Shown: positions 25,340-36,701 of the stretch, in pieces
How the letters are laid out: every line of letters begins with the position of its first letter
Numbering within the stretch: position 1 is the stretch's first letter
Source of the DNA: Sindora glabra
Lineage: Eukaryota; Streptophyta; Magnoliopsida; Fabales; Fabaceae
DNA length: 64,000 nucleotides
Assembly: GCA_020226215.1 (NCBI GenBank)
Contig: CM035233.1
Span: forward strand, 69,616,831-69,680,830
Reading direction: 5' to 3'
Notes under the pieces: model-generated
The model's database searches: none
What the model was told of the DNA's origin: nothing
What the model saw: the letters and a program-made list of their open reading frames with translations, nothing else
Position numbers and translations under genes: made by a program

Positions 25340-25995
25340 TGGCAATGTATAAAAATTGCTGTCTGCGGCCGTAACCGAGGTTGCAGTTCTGCAGTCCCTT
25401 GTTATTGATGTGTTTGTATTATTGTCCTTTTGCATGTACGATAATGGCAAGAGCTTTTATGGGACGGGGCCAAGTGAACATCGGTAGGACAAACTAACGG
25501 AGTGTCCTTCTTGTTCATGGGGCAGATTTATAAGGACAATTGCGTCTGCGGTTCGAAGTTTTCCAGCAACGATGTGATTTTTGGATTTTACTTTTCCTCT
25601 ATCCATTAGCATTGAAGAACAAACCTGTCATTTATTTTGGAATACGTTCCAGTCGCTGTCACTTTAAGGTCCGACAACTTGACAAGTTAATAGGTTCATA
25701 TCAGCATCAGAAAAGTAAATTTAACTTGCGGAGCAAGCAGGGTTGCATTTGCACACCATGTTTGTGGATACTCCTCCAATCGCATTTTGTTCTGGCCATT
25801 GTTCTGAAATCTGGAACTGGCTGGACAGTCGGCGGACCGGTATTTGGATTTAAAAACAGATTGGTTCAATTTCAAAATTCAATTCCGATTCAATTCGACA
25901 GGATCCGGAGTTGTAGTAAAGATCCGGTCAATTTGTTCATTCAGTTCAATTTTTTTTTTTATAAAATGATAGAGTGTAATTTCAATCCAATTTGA
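25340..25995 (+). other. Unclassified patch with a 151-codon reading frame
   Basis: Composition is less AT-biased than the flanks, and an open frame runs from 25540 to 25995. The translation contains several clusters of hydrophobic and basic residues but no motif that I recognise, and it ends in a low-complexity T-rich tail. Whether it is coding cannot be judged by eye. A decayed transposon is the more likely explanation given the neighbourhood. Confidence 0.2.
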
Positions 25996-26800
25996 AATTT
26001 TAATGTAAAAAAAGAAAAAAAAATGAAGCAAAGCTTAAGTAAAAAAGTATAATGTAAAAAAAATAATTGAAAAATAATTTATCTCATATGTGTAACAAGA
26101 TAAATAAAATATATACTTCAAGATATAGAATTTAAAGGGTCAATCATCATAATTTTTCTTTTTTAAAAATTTTGAAAATTTTTAATTGTTCAAAATTGGA
26201 AAAATATCAAATTTTTTTTGTAAAAATGGATTAATAAAATTTTTAAATTCTTGAATTTAAATTTAAAAATTTTAAAAGAAAAAATATTTTTAATTCTTAG
26301 TAAACTATAAGAATTAAGATGGATAATTTTTGTTATAAATTAATATTTTTGTTATTTATAATGACTATCAAATGAAAAGAATTAAAATTTATGTGAAAGT
26401 AATTTGAATTAAAGGAAAAAAAAAATTATTTACCTTTTATTTGAATTAAAATTATATTGAATGATTAATATAATTATAATAAGATTAATAATTATTTATT
26501 ATTTTAAAAATACAATACTAAAGTGTAGGCATATATATAATATAATTTATTATATATAAATATACTACAATCAATTCAACGACACGATTTGATTGGCTCA
26601 ATCGATCTGGTCCACTCACTTTATTATGTTGATAATTGGATTGGATTTTAAAATACTGAATCCTGCTGAAATGGGCACGTTGGAGGGGATCCGGGCATCA
26701 AATGAAACTTGATTCTGATTTGGTACCAAAAACCTCCGACTGCTCAAAGTCCTCTTCTTGAAGCGATCGGCTGACGACCAATAATGAAGTCACCACTATT
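25996..26800. other. AT-rich intergenic DNA
   Basis: Low-complexity sequence of A and T runs with no feature recognised. The last 200 bases are richer in G and C and lead into the left inverted repeat of the large MULE. Confidence 0.5.
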
Positions 26801-26809
26801 CTTTTGTTC

Positions 26810-27215
26810 GATGAAGTCGGTTTGAATTTAGGTGTAGCGCCGGTTGGTTTTTTAACCGTAACACGTTTTTTTTTTTTTAAATTATTTATTGCACAATTAA
26901 AATATTTTCTTAAAATACTTAATTTTTTTTTTTGAACATGGATCACAAGAGTGACGAGTCCGTGATCAGTTATGACAGATAGACCCATCCCATGATCAGA
27001 CCCTGACTGGTTATGGAAAGGATTCACAAGATTTAATCACAGGATGGGCTCACCTATGATTAGACCACTGTTTCTCCATGAAAGACATCCATCTCCATAT
27101 ATATACACTACGTAGCCTTGCAATACGCTAGTGAAAACTCCTCTATGCTACGCAGCCTTATTGCATTACGCCTAGTTGAGAAACTCTACTTAGAAGCTCA
27201 TTAGTGAAGGGTTTT
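26810..27215. repeat. Left inverted repeat of the MULE
   Basis: Its inner part matches the reverse complement of the right repeat base for base over long runs. Examples are TATTGCACA...AAAATATTTT...AAATACTTAATTTTTTTT (about 26886-26935) and the block from CTGTTTCTCCATGAAAGACA through GAAGCTCATTAGTGAAGG (about 27068-27212). Between these two blocks the left copy holds about 125 extra bases (26936-27065) that the right copy lacks. Confidence 0.7.
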
Positions 27216-29096
27216 TTGACCAGAATACGTTAGTCAGAAAAATAATTTTTTCAAATATTGTGCATTGAAAACATTTGTCTGGAATGCTTAAAGTATTTTT
27301 TTTTTAAAGTCCATTGTTCAGAGAAGGGGCACCTTGTGATCAGTTTAACTTCTCACGGATGGACTTCTCTTGTGATTACTATTAGTTCAATTTTTTTTCA
27401 ATTTGAACCCAAATTTTTTTAAAATCTTTATTCATTTTTAATTTGTAACCCTTTCTTTTTTTATTTTTTACTTAATTTATTTTTTATATTTCAGATGCTT
27501 ATTTGATACTAATTATTTAAGTTTCTAAATAATAATCAATAATCTTATTAACTCTCATAAAATTATATAAAAATTATAATATAATAAAATTAATAACTAT
27601 CATAAGATCACTGAAATAATTATTATCTTAAAAAATACAAATTTTTATATAATCTCTTGTAAACTTATTAGTTAAAAGATTTAAATCATAAAAATAAATT
27701 TTTAAACAATGTTTTATCATATTATAATATATATATCTATAAAAATATTTAACTAAATATGAAATAAGAACATAATCTATATCATAAAAATAAATATTTT
27801 ATTAGTAAACTATGTTAATCTATAATGTGATGCAACTTAATTTGAAAAAATAATTACATATAGATTATATATTTTAAAGAAAATTTTAAACAAGAATCAT
27901 AATATTATAATACACTATTTAATTTTCAATCTGTCACATGTAACATTCATGTTATGTAAATAATAAAAAAAATTATGCATAAAAATTTTAATTTAATACT
28001 TAAAAATAAAGTGCTGAATTATGTGCCAAAATATTAATAAAAATTAATATATTATAATGTTATAATTATTATTTAAAAATAAAAAATTATATTATCTGAT
28101 AAAATATTTAATTAATTAGAGTAGCAAAATATTAAGTATAAATTTAGTAAAATTTAATTTGTAAGTTTCAATTTTCTAAAATTTAATAGGGTAAAATTTA
28201 ATTATTTTAAGATAAGTTGAAGGCAGTATTTGACTTTAACATCTAAAAATTAACAATTAAAATAATTTTGAGTTAATAATTTAGGCTGTACTTATTTTAT
28301 TACATGACATTTTTCATATAAAAAAATTATAAATATATATTGATAAAGGAGTAACATGGTACTTCTATCCGTGAATATTAAAAATGATACATAAAATTAT
28401 AGTAATAAAAGAAAGTAAGTTCCTTTATGAAAAAAATAAGAAGTTATTTTGTTAAGTTTTTTATATTTAATATTAAATGAATATAATATTTTCTCTTATA
28501 CTTTTATTTTATAACTTTGTTCTATAAAAAATATTTTATGTCGAAACAAACGAAGCTTCGGAAGAAAAACTAATCAAAGAATAAACACATAAAATAAAAA
28601 TATTTATTTTTAATTAAATCAAAATTACATGTATTTTAATATTTTTCTTTAAGATGAAGGACAACAATTTTTTTTTATTTTTCTATTTGAAGATGAGTAG
28701 CATCCATAAAATGTATTTGCTTAATTTTTTACCTCTAGATGAGTAATTAGCATCATTTCTCATAATTACATGTAAGTATAAATTTAAACTAACACCATAA
28801 CAAGTAGTATTTTAGAATGCTCCAAGAAATTTTAAATAACAATATAATGAATGGAATTAATTAAATAATGTGATTTAAATTAATGAATAAGAGTAATTTT
28901 TTTTAATTTATACAATTTATCTATAAAATTAGATAATATGATAAATAAAATGTGAAAAAGTACTAAATCTTAATAAAAAATATTATAAATGAATTAAATA
29001 AATAAATTAAATATAACGCTATAATATAGTGATGAAATATTCAATTACCAAAATAATGACTTTCAGTCTCACATCGAGGCCGTTGCCTCGCTTATT
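27216..29096. other. Non-coding AT-rich left part of the MULE
   Basis: No ORF or repeat of note was seen. The sequence is AT-rich and continuous with the element, lying between the left inverted repeat and the triplicated segment. Confidence 0.5.
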
Positions 29097-29982
29097 ATGG
29101 TCATTGAGCTAGGGAATGTTGTTGCTCATTTTTATTATTATCCTCATCATCATCTGTGTGAGTCAGGCGGGTCTAACCCGTAGAGAATGGAGAGTTTAAG
29201 TTTCAGTGGGAAGATTGAAATGGCGGAATAAGGTTTTCCAGAGTGAAAAACTCTTGTTGTTACTACTCTATGGATTCACTAGCGTACTCAGTAATAAATG
29301 TAAATGAGTTAGCAAATATTGCCATTATTAGAGAATCGAGGACTTACTGTGTTGATTGTAATGGTGATGAGGTGAAGAACAATAACTGTGGAGTATCATC
29401 GAGGTGCTATGGCGGTCGTTGAGTTAGAGAATAATGTTGCTCATCTTCATTATTATCCTTATCATCATTTGCATGAGTCGGGCAGGTCTAACCTTTAAAG
29501 GGTGGAGAGTTTAAGTCCTAGTGAAAGGATTGAAATGGTGGAATAAGGTTTTTTAGGGTAATAAATGCAAATGGATCAGCAAATATGATCATCAAAGAAT
29601 CAAAGACTTGCTGAATTGATTATGATGGCGATAGGGTGAAGAACAATGACTATGGAGCATTATAAGGGTGCTGTGGCGATCGTTGAGCTAGGAAATGATG
29701 TTATTTATCTTCATTATTATCCTCATTGTCATCTACGTGAGTCGGGCAGGTCTAACTCCTAGAGGATAAAGAGTTTAAGTCTCAGCGGAAGAATTGAAAT
29801 GGTGGAATAAGGTTTTCTAGGGTGAAAACCCATGTTGTTGTTGCTCTGTGGATTCACTGGCGTACTCAGTAGTAAATACAAATAAGTCAGCAAATATTGC
29901 CATCAGAGAACCAATGACTTACTAAGTTGATTATGATGGAAATAGGGTGAAGAATGATGATTGTGGAGCATCGTAGGGGTGC
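29097..29982. repeat. Three tandem ~300-bp units at the 3' end of the PMD pseudogene
   Basis: Units run 29097-29408, 29409-29672 and 29673-29982. Each starts TGG(C)(G/T)(G/A)TC(G/A)TTGAG(C/T)TAG and contains a CATTATTATCCT block, a GAGTC(A/G)GGC(G/A)GGTCTAAC block and a TTGAAATGG(C/T)GGAATAAGG block. The middle unit lacks about 50 bases (the stretch with TGGATTCACT) present in the first and third. The rightmost unit runs into the C-terminal coding remnant at 29903-30190, so the array probably arose from the end of the element's own gene. Confidence 0.8.
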
Positions 29983-30277
29983 TGTGGCAATAATGTACTA
30001 TATGATAGGCCAATATCTCCACCTGTAATGAAGGGGTATATAATGATAGACCTGTACCTCCTATATCAGCCTGCATTGATGGAGGGATATAGGAGGAGGG
30101 AACATTTACTTGTGTCATTGATGGATAACCATGAAGGGTACTTTCATCATCATCTCCCCTTACGAGCAAAATGAGATCCCTAAAAGACATGAAGCCATTG
30201 CCTCTCCTGCCATGCCCAGGCTCGGGATTAGGTGGTCTCGATAATTCATTGGCTGGATAAGCAGGTTAGGAAGTAGT

Positions 30278-31276
30278 TGTTAGTGTGTGTCCTAGAATCA
30301 ATCATATAAGATGATTAGAGTTATACACAATGTATTATATTTTATTTTAGGCAATTTAATTATTATATTTATTTTTATTATTATTATGCGCAATTTATAA
30401 CTTAATATAATAATTATCCTTGGAATAGCTTTGCTATTCCTAAAATGCCCCTAATCAAGTATTATTAAGAAAAGGATAGTAATAATACATCGAGACTAGC
30501 ATGTATAGTGACTAATGATTACGAATCATGGATATGTGATATCAAGTCAATACATGAGTACATTGCTAAGTGAACAATGTACTGGACTGTCCCACTATGA
30601 GAATATTGCATGGATAAACGTGTCATAAATTATTCTCATATGATCACAACTACACATAAACCTTTGACCTGAAGTCACTACGGTTCCCTACATGAGGAAT
30701 TACTCACTTTAATATTGTCCTATGTCACCTTTAATCAGGATGACAAGTAGGGCATTGATTGGGTGTGTCATAAATCATGCAGAGGGAAGTGAGTGATGTA
30801 AATGAAATTTTGTTACTCTTGTATAAAAGAGAAATATCCTTGGGCCTCTTGATTGAGTGAGACTTAGAAATGCATGGCCATGCTCAGTTGAATTAATATG
30901 TGATATTAATTATTTATTTTAAGTCTACTCAGTATCAATAAATATAAATTGAACATTGACGAGGATGACACATTCCATGCCTCCAGTTCAATTTGGATAT
31001 TATTACAAAAGGGTTATGATGCAAAACGTTGATCATGTATTAGGTGGATGTCGAATCACAGACATTCTTACTACTTGAGTGGCAGTGATGTATTGCTAGA
31101 TACCGCTTGCTGTCTATGACTCAATAATAAGTCATTGTCAACGTAGTAAGAACCTACAGGGTCACACAAAAGGAGTAGGAATAAGACAATAATTAATTGG
31201 ACTTTAATTATATTAATATCCAATTAATTAGACTTATTTTTGTGCATATATATATTATTAAGAATAATAATTCACG

Positions 31277-31324
<48 letters not shown>

Positions 31325-31945
31325 TGATATTAAAGAAATATCAAATAATTATCTTATCAGATATTAGATAAATATATTATGAGATAATATTATTCTGATA
31401 TTTGATAACTATATGCAATTATCTAATAATTAAGATATTTATATTATGAAATAATATTATTATCTAATATTAGATAATTAATAGATAAGTCTTATCTCTT
31501 CCCATTATCTCTAGGATAAGGATAATATGAGTTGTTAAGTGTGATTAGGATTTTGGAAGCATTATCCTAGTAGGACTAGGATTATGGCTTGCCTAAGTTC
31601 TATAAAAGGGGACTTGAGGGCAGCACTTAATAATCACATTTTTAACTTCCATATAAACCCTAAATCACTCAGAAAATAACCAATCCTAATTCTTAGAGAG
31701 AAAAATGCATCCTAGCAGACGCGTGGAGGGTGAGAGGTCGTTGTTCACTCTGTGTGGATACCGTAGAGACGTTGTACCTTCGGCTGGCGTTTGATTCATC
31801 CGCTCTCAAGTTTTGATCAGTAGAAACACAAGTGCCCAATAGGTAAAATCCTAATCATTGACTTATGCTTTTTGCATGGATCCTAGGTAGAATTCGGATC
31901 AAAATTTTAAAATTTTGCTGCATGTGATAATCCGAATTCCCAACA
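30278..31945 (+). mobile_element. Solo LTR, copia-like, inside the PMD pseudogene
   Basis: The element starts TGTTAGTGTG and ends TTCCCAACA, so it has TG...CA ends with TGTT/AACA termini. It is flanked by a perfect 5-base duplication GTAGT (30273-30277 and 31946-31950). It contains a TATA box (TATAAAAGGG at 31601-31610) about 340 bases before its end, as an LTR promoter would, on the plus strand. No primer-binding site follows and no polypurine tract precedes it, and no internal region exists. Recombination between two LTRs is the usual origin. Length is 1668 bases. Confidence 0.8.
31278..31321. repeat. TA microsatellite
   Basis: A run of about 22 TA dinucleotides inside the solo LTR. It will be length-variable and hard to assemble. 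Confidence 0.9.
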
Positions 31946-33979
31946 GTAGTCATGTCTTGATGCTCTTCTAGTGCACGTAGCATGAGACAATATTCCCAAT
32001 CTATTATCTTTCTAAATTGACTGTATGACTGAGAGGGGGAACCTTGATACCGAGCTTGCGTAATTTTTCAGCTATATCAACCTACAAAGAAGTACATTTT
32101 GATAATTTAATATATAATATTTTAAAAAAAATTAAAAAAGTGTTTGAAGGATGAAAGGTTATCACAAATCCTAACCACTGCTAGCTAGATGAATCCATTA
32201 TTTAGTGTGTCTCCAATACTATATCAGCTGGATGAATCCATCGTTTGGTATTTTTCTAGTACCATGTCATGTAGCTCGAGTCACAATGAAGAGCATATGT
32301 TTCCATCTTAGTTAGCAAAAATATGTTACGCCATGCATTCCAAGCACTAATGAATATCACATGCTCTTGTTGCCAGTTTTTAGATGTTTTACCTTAAAAT
32401 TATAAGGTATGACAAGAATCAAGATTGAATCACTCTTGTATAATTAGTTGTCCCCTGTCACACTAGCGAAGAACACAATCTGTATAATGTCATTCCACGA
32501 TGTGGAAGCATATGATGGAGACTGATAGTAGCCATATGTCAGGTGACATCGTGCAATATAATGATATAAGCTATTGTACACTGCGAATGTCATAAGGACG
32601 CTAAATAATTTATATTAAACAAGCGTAAGATAAATAAACATTTCACTACATGTGCGACTGGCTTCATTAAATATAACAAAATTAGCTTTCTAACCTTATC
32701 CACCTTCTATTGATCAAGTCGAATTTTATATTGATGTAAGACCATTATTGGTGGCTGAGGAGGCAGCTTAATTTTTTTCATCTGCGAGAAATATAAATTA
32801 TATATTATTTATTTGGATATTTTAATATGTTATGAGAAATATAATATGAAAATTTATATGATCCACACCCGAAACCCAATGTTGAAAGCAAAGGGTAAAT
32901 GTTTAGTCGAGGATCAAGATGGGGCTCTCGTCGGTGCTAAGTGGGAAATTGATCCCATATCCATAAATGTAATTAGTGTAGACACCCACTAATGTTAACC
33001 TCATCACATTTAGTAGCGGTACATAGTTTCTTATACAAGCATACTAGAACCGTCGATTCCTAACTATACCGTCTAGCATCTACAAAGTTTGCCAGCAACA
33101 GCAGATACATCAACAAGACTCTGTGACTTGAAGTATCAAGCAATAGGTAACTACTTATAAGTCTCAAGATATAAGCACGTGTAAAGCATTGTATTTATTC
33201 GTCATTTGCATCATCCGATAAGTGTCCAAAGTTTACTACCAGCTAAGTAATGCTCAAGCGCTAGTCCTATAAACATTCATTAAGCGATCTGACCCCTAAT
33301 AGATCTTTGCACATCTCTGACCAATCATATCCAGTGTATCCAAAGACGGGAATGCCTTTATATGGCAAATCTAATTAGATAGAGACATCTTGTAAGGTAA
33401 TGGTGCACTCCCCCTAGGTGGTGTGGAAGGTGTGTATCTTAAGACGCCATCACTTAACGAGTATGGACATGAAAGTAACATTGAAATCAAAATTACCAAG
33501 TCGGTTGAAGCCATAAAAGCCTGCTTGCTAAAGATAAGGGACAATTGAAAGTGGTGAATCGAAGATACGATTCCCATGTGCGATATGTCGTAACACGAGG
33601 ATTCGATTCGTCTATAAAATACCGATTGAAAATATAGTTAGCACATATAAAATGCATAATTTTTGTTAAAAGAATAAACTTATATGGCCTAACCAAACGG
33701 CCTGTGAAACGTGTTTAGATTGCAAGTATAATAAGGACTCATCATCGGGCCCATGGATCATAACACGACACTGAGTGACTATTAAAGTCGGGTAATATAA
33801 ACTCTGTCAAACTAGATTAATTCAGTAAATTGTACAAACATAAATTATCATAAGTTTTCCAAAGCATAACAAGAAAGTAAATAATTTAATACAATAACAT
33901 AAGCATAGTATACTATTTAAATACAATAAGTTATCTATTTTTTACCATTATGTCAACAAACTGTAGGGGTGTCATGGCA

Positions 33980-36701
33980 TATTCTTTTAATGGGACTGAC
34001 AGGTTGTGCGGTTGTGCCTAGTTTGCTTACATAACTTACACCTCTGAGATTCAAATGGATTCTCTCTCCAATCCATTTCATTATTTATTTGTATCAAATA
34101 TGGTTAACCACTGGCATTCATTATCATCAGATTTAGTACTAATATTAGTCCATTCAATGTTAACCAATGTTCCATATCGTCAATTAGTCGAAACTCATAA
34201 CTATAAGCATTTAGCATTATCTTTAATCAGAAAACAGGATCGATAAACTATAATGGATCCAGTGAGATTTTCGCACATGCAGTAAACACATGTTAGTAGG
34301 GCTAATGCTCCGCTTGAAATTTGTCATAATCACATATATGATCGCGTAGGCTAATCTTGTAAGATCGATTAAACTACTTCCAAGTCAGGTCATATGATTC
34401 CTCCACCTCGAAAGTCGACCCTTAATGGTTAAAATAACATATATGACGGGCAAATGCTTTCCAAATGCACTTTTGAATCCTTTTTCGGATATTCTCGTTA
34501 AATATTTCTCCTGTCTATAACTGTACTACAATGATTTCTGCTCGGTTAATAAAGTATGTATTCATTCGATACAGTGTAGCTTTGACCAATCCTGTAATGG
34601 GTAAAAATCTAATCTCTTTGAGGACACTATTAATACACTCGACTAAGTTAGTTGTCATATGCCCCCATAGTCGACCTTCCTCGTCATAAGCATGACTTCA
34701 TTAATTTTTTAAGATATTAACAATTCAATCAGCTGCTCTTAGGTGCAACGAGCGTAATTCATTCAACTGGCAATCCATAATATGTCATTCATATTGGTAA
34801 CCTGTACTATACATTACTGTAATTTAATAAACAATAATTATGACAGACAATGACAATTAATGATGATAATGTAAGTAATACGCACTAATGCTAGTAAATA
34901 TCTTCTTCAGTCATGCTATTTTAAAGGCTGAGTTTAGATTGGTGGCAATGTGCCAAAAGCAGAACACATGATAAGCATAGAGGGGTTGTCATCCTAAATT
35001 TGAGTTTGCAATAGCAGCCAGTATTTTATGATATCTATCTGATATCAAGAAAATATCCTACTTATCCTTGACGATACACTGTCGAACGTTTGATAAGAAC
35101 CAAGTCCATGTCTCGCATGTTTCCCCCTTCACTATAGCAAATGCAAGAGGCACCACTTTTTTATTGCCATCTTATAATGTTGCAATAAGCAAGATTCCCT
35201 TATACTTTTCATATAAAAAAGTGTTATCTACTTGAACTATCGATTTTCAATGATCAAACGCATCAATGCATAACTTGAATGTCCAAAACACTCGATAGAA
35301 CAACACAACTGACTCATCTTTAAAATTGCTTGACGAGCATTCTTTACTGACAATCTCGAAGTAAGACCTAAGATTAAAATGTCACATAGTTGTCAACCAC
35401 CTCGGTAGTATAGAATATGATTTCTACTAATTCCTAAATGCAAGAGGCGATAACTCGATGTTTATCTTTCCACGCCTTCTTATAGGATACTGAATACCTA
35501 AATATACTATGGATTCACTCAATGACTTCTTGGATGGACATACTTGGATTTTCGGTCACTATGACGATAATGTAAGATGAAATAATATCTATGTCCAATT
35601 TTGGATGATCTCTGGAAAGAGAAGCAAATACATATGTATGAGGCCTATTGTATTTTAATATCTATCAATAATTTTCTCTTAGCTCATGATATGCTCTAAC
35701 CTTTCAATTGCATTGTACACCATAGTAAGGGCACTAGTATTCTTCATACTTGGTCGAAGAGTAATGCATACGAAATGTGTGGTGAGTTCGAATTGAGTAT
35801 ATCTTCATTACATGACAAAACAACTTCTGGTTTATATATCGTAAACCCACATATGGTTCTTAGTTGCCATTTATATTTATGTCATCTCCCATTTTGGGAT
35901 AATCATAACTCACGGATGCTTCTATATTTATTCATGAAAAACAAGACAGCAACTGATTCCATATATCGGCTAATAGGTGTTATCAGGAGTGTGTACATAA
36001 CATCTTTTCCATCATCATCATTATCGTAACTATAATTATTGCAATCAAACCCTTCAAGAACATCATCATATGCATTTTCCTCTTTGAATTCATCCATTAC
36101 ATCATATGTTTCCTCTGGGATAAAAGGGCATTGAAGTAAACCATAGTGGGGTTGAAAAAAATATGGCTCTGAAGCATAATTGATAATGAGGGTGTGAAAC
36201 TGCTGTTCATATTCAATTTGCCTGTTTATTGGTTCCATACTATTAAGGTACAAGTTGTAATATAATGGCCCTTCATTAAAGTTGTGAGGTAGGCTAGTGG
36301 ACGGTTGTGTGCATGAACCATTCTCATCAATTGGTTGATTTGCTATGTTCAAATGAAGTTCCCTGGTTGTGATGTGTGCAAACAATTCTGGGCAAAACAA
36401 TTGAGTAAGAAATCGCACATTCACTTCCTATATTCCTTGAATGTCATCATCATCTTCTAACAGACATGCCTTGTATCGCGTTGAATTTAATAAAAGCGAA
36501 TGCCTATATACTAACTCAATTACGACTTGATAACTTTCGCCTAACTAGATTTTTCAGTGCATTCAGAGTGATATCTGATTTAATTCTTATTACTTTCACC
36601 TTATGACACTTAAATGTATCACCTTGATCCGTCTTATAAATTTCTCCATTTGTATAAATATAAATATTTTCTTCTCTGATACTCATTTTAATTCCTACCA
36701 T
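33980..36701 (-). pseudogene. MuDR-type (MULE) transposase pseudogene
   Basis: The start ATG is at 36699-36701. The first segment (36516-36701) reads YTNGEIYKTDQGDTF..., the PB1-like N-terminus of MUDRA proteins. It continues after a stop into an acidic, aspartate-rich region (35903-36424). The transposase core on the minus strand at about 34900-35350 has FWTFK-C-DAF, VDNTFLYEKYKG, LPLAFAIV-like, WTWFLSN and ISDRYHKILAA blocks, then AYH...CFWHIATN. Next come WGHMTTN-VECINSVLK (about 34620-34690), a SWIM-type finger with key positions lost (CDYDKFQ...ACA, about 34265-34355) and a CCHC knuckle (CKLCKQTRHNRTTC, about 34000-34040). Many stops and frameshifts interrupt it. Family and orientation are clear; the protein is dead. 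Confidence 0.8.

Larger units (their letters stand above)
29903..33760 (-). pseudogene. Plant mobile domain (PMD/MAIN-like) pseudogene of the MULE
   Basis: On the minus strand, joined across frameshifts and stops, the 33000-33700 segment reads as a PMD core. It has an ACGFYGF-like block, a VKRWR-HTFH block, a GE-TITLQDV block and a YDW-EMC-LLG block, as in transposon-borne PMD proteins. Lower coordinates give an IAEKLRKLGIKVP block near 32040. Then, after a 1.67-kb solo LTR insertion, come a PPNPEPGHGRRG block and a proline- and serine-rich tail ending near 29903. The gene lies downstream of the transposase in the same direction. It cannot make a full protein. Confidence 0.6.
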
